From NCBI GenBank assembly GCA_965217205.1, contig OZ244254.1, positions 1,054,001 through 1,118,000 on the forward strand: DNA of 64,000 nt, written 5' to 3'. Position numbers and translations under genes: made by a program. The DNA comes from Maricaulis sp947259345 (GTDB taxonomy: Bacteria > Pseudomonadota > Alphaproteobacteria > Caulobacterales > Maricaulaceae). Every line of letters starts with the position of its first letter. Position 1 is the first letter of the stretch. Shown here piece after piece: positions 61,977-64,000 of the stretch. The notes beneath the pieces were generated by a model, which had not been told where the DNA came from, did not search any database, and saw only the letters and a list, made by a program, of their open reading frames with translations.

Positions 61977-64000
61977 TTGACCCCCGGCGCGACGTCACCA
62001 GAACTGGCATCGCCGCCGCCCGCCATACCAAGTGCGGACGAGCTGATAGCGCGTATTCGTCGCTATTTTCCCAAGGTCGATGCCGACTTTGTTCGGCGTG
62101 CCTATGACTTTGCGGAAGAAGCGCACCGGCCGCAGCGCCGCCAGTCGGGTGAACCCTATTTTGCGCATGTCGCCCAGGTCGCGATGATCCTGGCCGAGCT
62201 GCGCATGGATGTGGCGACGGTTTGTACTGGCCTGCTCCATGACACGGTCGAAGACACGCCCGCCACGTTGGAAGACCTCACGAGCGCCTTCTCCGAGGAG
62301 GTCGCGGGCCTGGTCGATGGTGTCACCAAGCTCGGCCAGATGGAATTGCGCTCCAAGCGCACCAAACAGGCTGAAAATCTTCAAAAGCTGGTGGTCGCCA
62401 TCTCGGCCGATGTCCGCGTCCTGATCGTCAAGCTGTGCGACCGCCTGCACAATATGCGCACGCTGGACGCCATCTCGCGCCAGGACAAGCGCGAGCGGAT
62501 CGCGCTCGAGACTTTGGAAATCTACGCGCCGTTGGCTCGCCGGATCGGGATCAACCGGGTCTGTGTCGAGCTGGAAGACCTGGCCTTCGAGCATCTCAAT
62601 TCCGCCGCCCATGAATCGATCAATACCCGCCTGAAACGGCTCCGCGAGCAGCACGCCCAGGAAGTCTCCTCGGTCTCTGCGGCGATGACCGACAGTCTCG
62701 CCCAAGCCGGTATTGATGGCCGGATATTCGGTCGCGAAAAGCGGCCCTATTCGATCTGGCGCAAGCTGGAGCGCAAGGGGCTGACTTTCGAGGAAATCGC
62801 CGACATCTATGCCTTCCGCCTGATCGTCAACACGCCGGATGATTGCTATCGGGCGCTGGGCGTCATTCACCAGGCCTGGCGCTGTGTGCCGGAACGCTTT
62901 CGCGATTTCATTTCCCTGCCCAAGCCGAATAATTATCGCTCCCTGCACACCACGGTGATGGGACCGAAGAATGTGCGGGTCGAGCTGCAAATCCGCACTG
63001 AAGAGATGGAATCGGTCGCCGAGAGCGGCGTGGCGGCGCATTGGCGTTACAAGAATTCAACCTACACCTATGATCCGGCCGCGGCCGAGGCTGCGGGTGG
63101 CGATCCGCTGGAACGCCTGCGTCCTTTCGTGGAGATCCTCAATCAGGGCGGGGATCCGGAAGAATTCCTCGAGCATGCCAAGCTCGAGATGTTTGCTGAC
63201 CAGGTTTACTGCTTCACGCCCAAGGGCGATCTTATCTCCCTGCCGGTCGGAGCAACGCCGCTGGACTTTGCCTATGCCGTCCATACCGAGCTCGGCCACA
63301 CCACGGTGGCGGCCAAGATCAATGGTCGGGAGCGACCGCTGCGGACCCGTCTGCATAATGGTGATGTCGTCGCCATTGTGAAGGGCGGGGTGCGTCAGCC
63401 GCCGGCGGGCTGGGAGAATCTCGCCGTGACCGGTCGGGCGCGGGCTGCGATCCGCCGCCTGATCCGCGAAAGCGAGCGCGACGAATTCCACCGTATTGGC
63501 AAGATCATGGCCGAGCACGCCTTCCGCCGCGAGGGTCGGACCCTGATCGAGGATGATCTCAAGGACGCTCTGTCGCGGTTGGAGGTCAAGGATATCCACG
63601 AGATGTATGAGACGCTCGGACGCGGCCGGATCACGTCGGGTGACCTGCTCAATGCGGCTTTCCCGGGGCGGCTCGACGAGCGCGAGGACACCACCAGCCG
63701 CGACTTGATCCAGGACTCAAAGGCGCGTCTCTATGTACGGGGCCGAGGGTTGACCCAGGGCGTGACCCTGCACTTCGCCGAATGCTGCTCACCTTTGCCC
63801 GGCGACCGGATTATCGGCCTCCTGCGCAAGGACAAGGGCATCGAGATCCACACCATTGATTGCGAACGCCTGGCCCAATTCGAGGAAGGGTCGATGGATG
63901 ACTGGCTCGATCTCGCCTGGACGGCAGAGGCCGAGGGCAATGCCGTCTCGATCGCCCGCATCAATGCCGTCATGCACAATGAGCCTGGCGCTCTGGCCGA
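61977..64000 (+). CDS. (p)ppGpp synthetase/hydrolase (Rsh/SpoT), partial
   Basis: About 674 codons are present; the frame leaves the window. The N-terminal HD hydrolase domain has His64 and LLHDTVED (87-94). The synthetase region includes REKRPYSIWRKL, NYRSLHTTV and ELQIRT. The TGS domain follows (DQVYCFTPKGDLISLPVGA) and the ECCSPLPGD stretch; the ACT domain begins near the edge. Alphaproteobacteria usually have this as the sole alarmone enzyme. The only start after the preceding in-frame stop is a TTG at 61977, six bases after rpoZ, so translation may be coupled and low. Confidence 0.93.
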   Translation, partial: MTPGATSPELASPPPAIPSADELIARIRRYFPKVDADFVRRAYDFAEEAHRPQRRQSGEPYFAHVAQVAMILAELRMDVATVCTGLLHDTVEDTPATLEDLTSAFSEEVAGLVDGVTKLGQMELRSKRTKQAENLQKLVVAISADVRVLIVKLCDRLHNMRTLDAISRQDKRERIALETLEIYAPLARRIGINRVCVELEDLAFEHLNSAAHESINTRLKRLREQHAQEVSSVSAAMTDSLAQAGIDGRIFGREKRPYSIWRKLERKGLTFEEIADIYAFRLIVNTPDDCYRALGVIHQAWRCVPERFRDFISLPKPNNYRSLHTTVMGPKNVRVELQIRTEEMESVAESGVAAHWRYKNSTYTYDPAAAEAAGGDPLERLRPFVEILNQGGDPEEFLEHAKLEMFADQVYCFTPKGDLISLPVGATPLDFAYAVHTELGHTTVAAKINGRERPLRTRLHNGDVVAIVKGGVRQPPAGWENLAVTGRARAAIRRLIRESERDEFHRIGKIMAEHAFRREGRTLIEDDLKDALSRLEVKDIHEMYETLGRGRITSGDLLNAAFPGRLDEREDTTSRDLIQDSKARLYVRGRGLTQGVTLHFAECCSPLPGDRIIGLLRKDKGIEIHTIDCERLAQFEEGSMDDWLDLAWTAEAEGNAVSIARINAVMHNEPGALA

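Overview
The window reads as ordinary chromosome of a GC-rich alphaproteobacterium. The TonB-dependent receptor, the ScfR/RamB-type regulator beside isocitrate lyase, the rpoZ-rsh pair and the many overlapping start/stop junctions best fit Caulobacterales/Maricaulales (a Maricaulis- or Oceanicaulis-like marine bacterium). That placement is inferred from gene content and style, not from a database match. I see no prophage, plasmid functions, IS element, CRISPR array, tRNA or rRNA.

Layout. 1-8.6 kb: a GMC oxidoreductase cut by the window edge and a serine hydrolase (minus), a TonB-dependent receptor, a small membrane protein, a fatty acid hydroxylase, a 650-base gene-free stretch with repeats, and a ferritin-like diiron protein. 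8.6-15.9 kb: an acetate/glyoxylate block (ScfR/RamB-like regulator divergent from aceA, then aceB, and acs with a coupled lipoprotein). 16-19.7 kb: a sulfur-stress block (SulP transporter, persulfide-dioxygenase-type MBL protein, YgaP-like rhodanese, BigR/SqrR-type repressor with two cysteines) with two matching operators. 19.7-25.6 kb: a compact histidine biosynthesis operon, yerC-hisG-hisDB-hisH-hisA-hisF-hisIE, in which HisD and HisB are one polypeptide and hisC is absent. 26-33.6 kb: a complete five-step histidine degradation cluster (hutC-hutF divergent from hutI-hutH-hutG-hutU). 34-41 kb: kbl and tdh, normally adjacent, separated by four genes; the Tdh lacks all four structural-zinc cysteines. 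41-46.3 kb: a secreted alpha/beta hydrolase, a small membrane protein, an acyl-CoA synthetase and a threonine dehydratase. 46.4-54.8 kb: an accessory envelope locus (XRE-2TM regulator, serine hydrolase, YD-like secreted protein, CadC-like membrane regulator, a secreted protein, and a 995-aa membrane-anchored protein combining a degenerate transglutaminase-like domain with a vWA domain). 54.8-64 kb: housekeeping genes: lytic transglycosylase (with an apparent frameshift), dapA, smpB, a GlxA-type regulator, a YHS-like protein, uracil-DNA glycosylase, a NYN-domain protein, folK, rpoZ, and rsh cut by the window end.

How the genes work together. Acs, AceA and AceB turn acetate into C4 acids. The his and hut clusters lie tail to tail, each with its own regulator and palindromic operator, so synthesis and breakdown of histidine are controlled from one 14-kb region. 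The BigR-like block is a self-contained sulfide/persulfide response. The least explained parts are the HisD-HisB fusion, the zinc-site loss in Tdh, the 49.8-54.8 kb vWA locus and a family of dispersed palindromic repeats.
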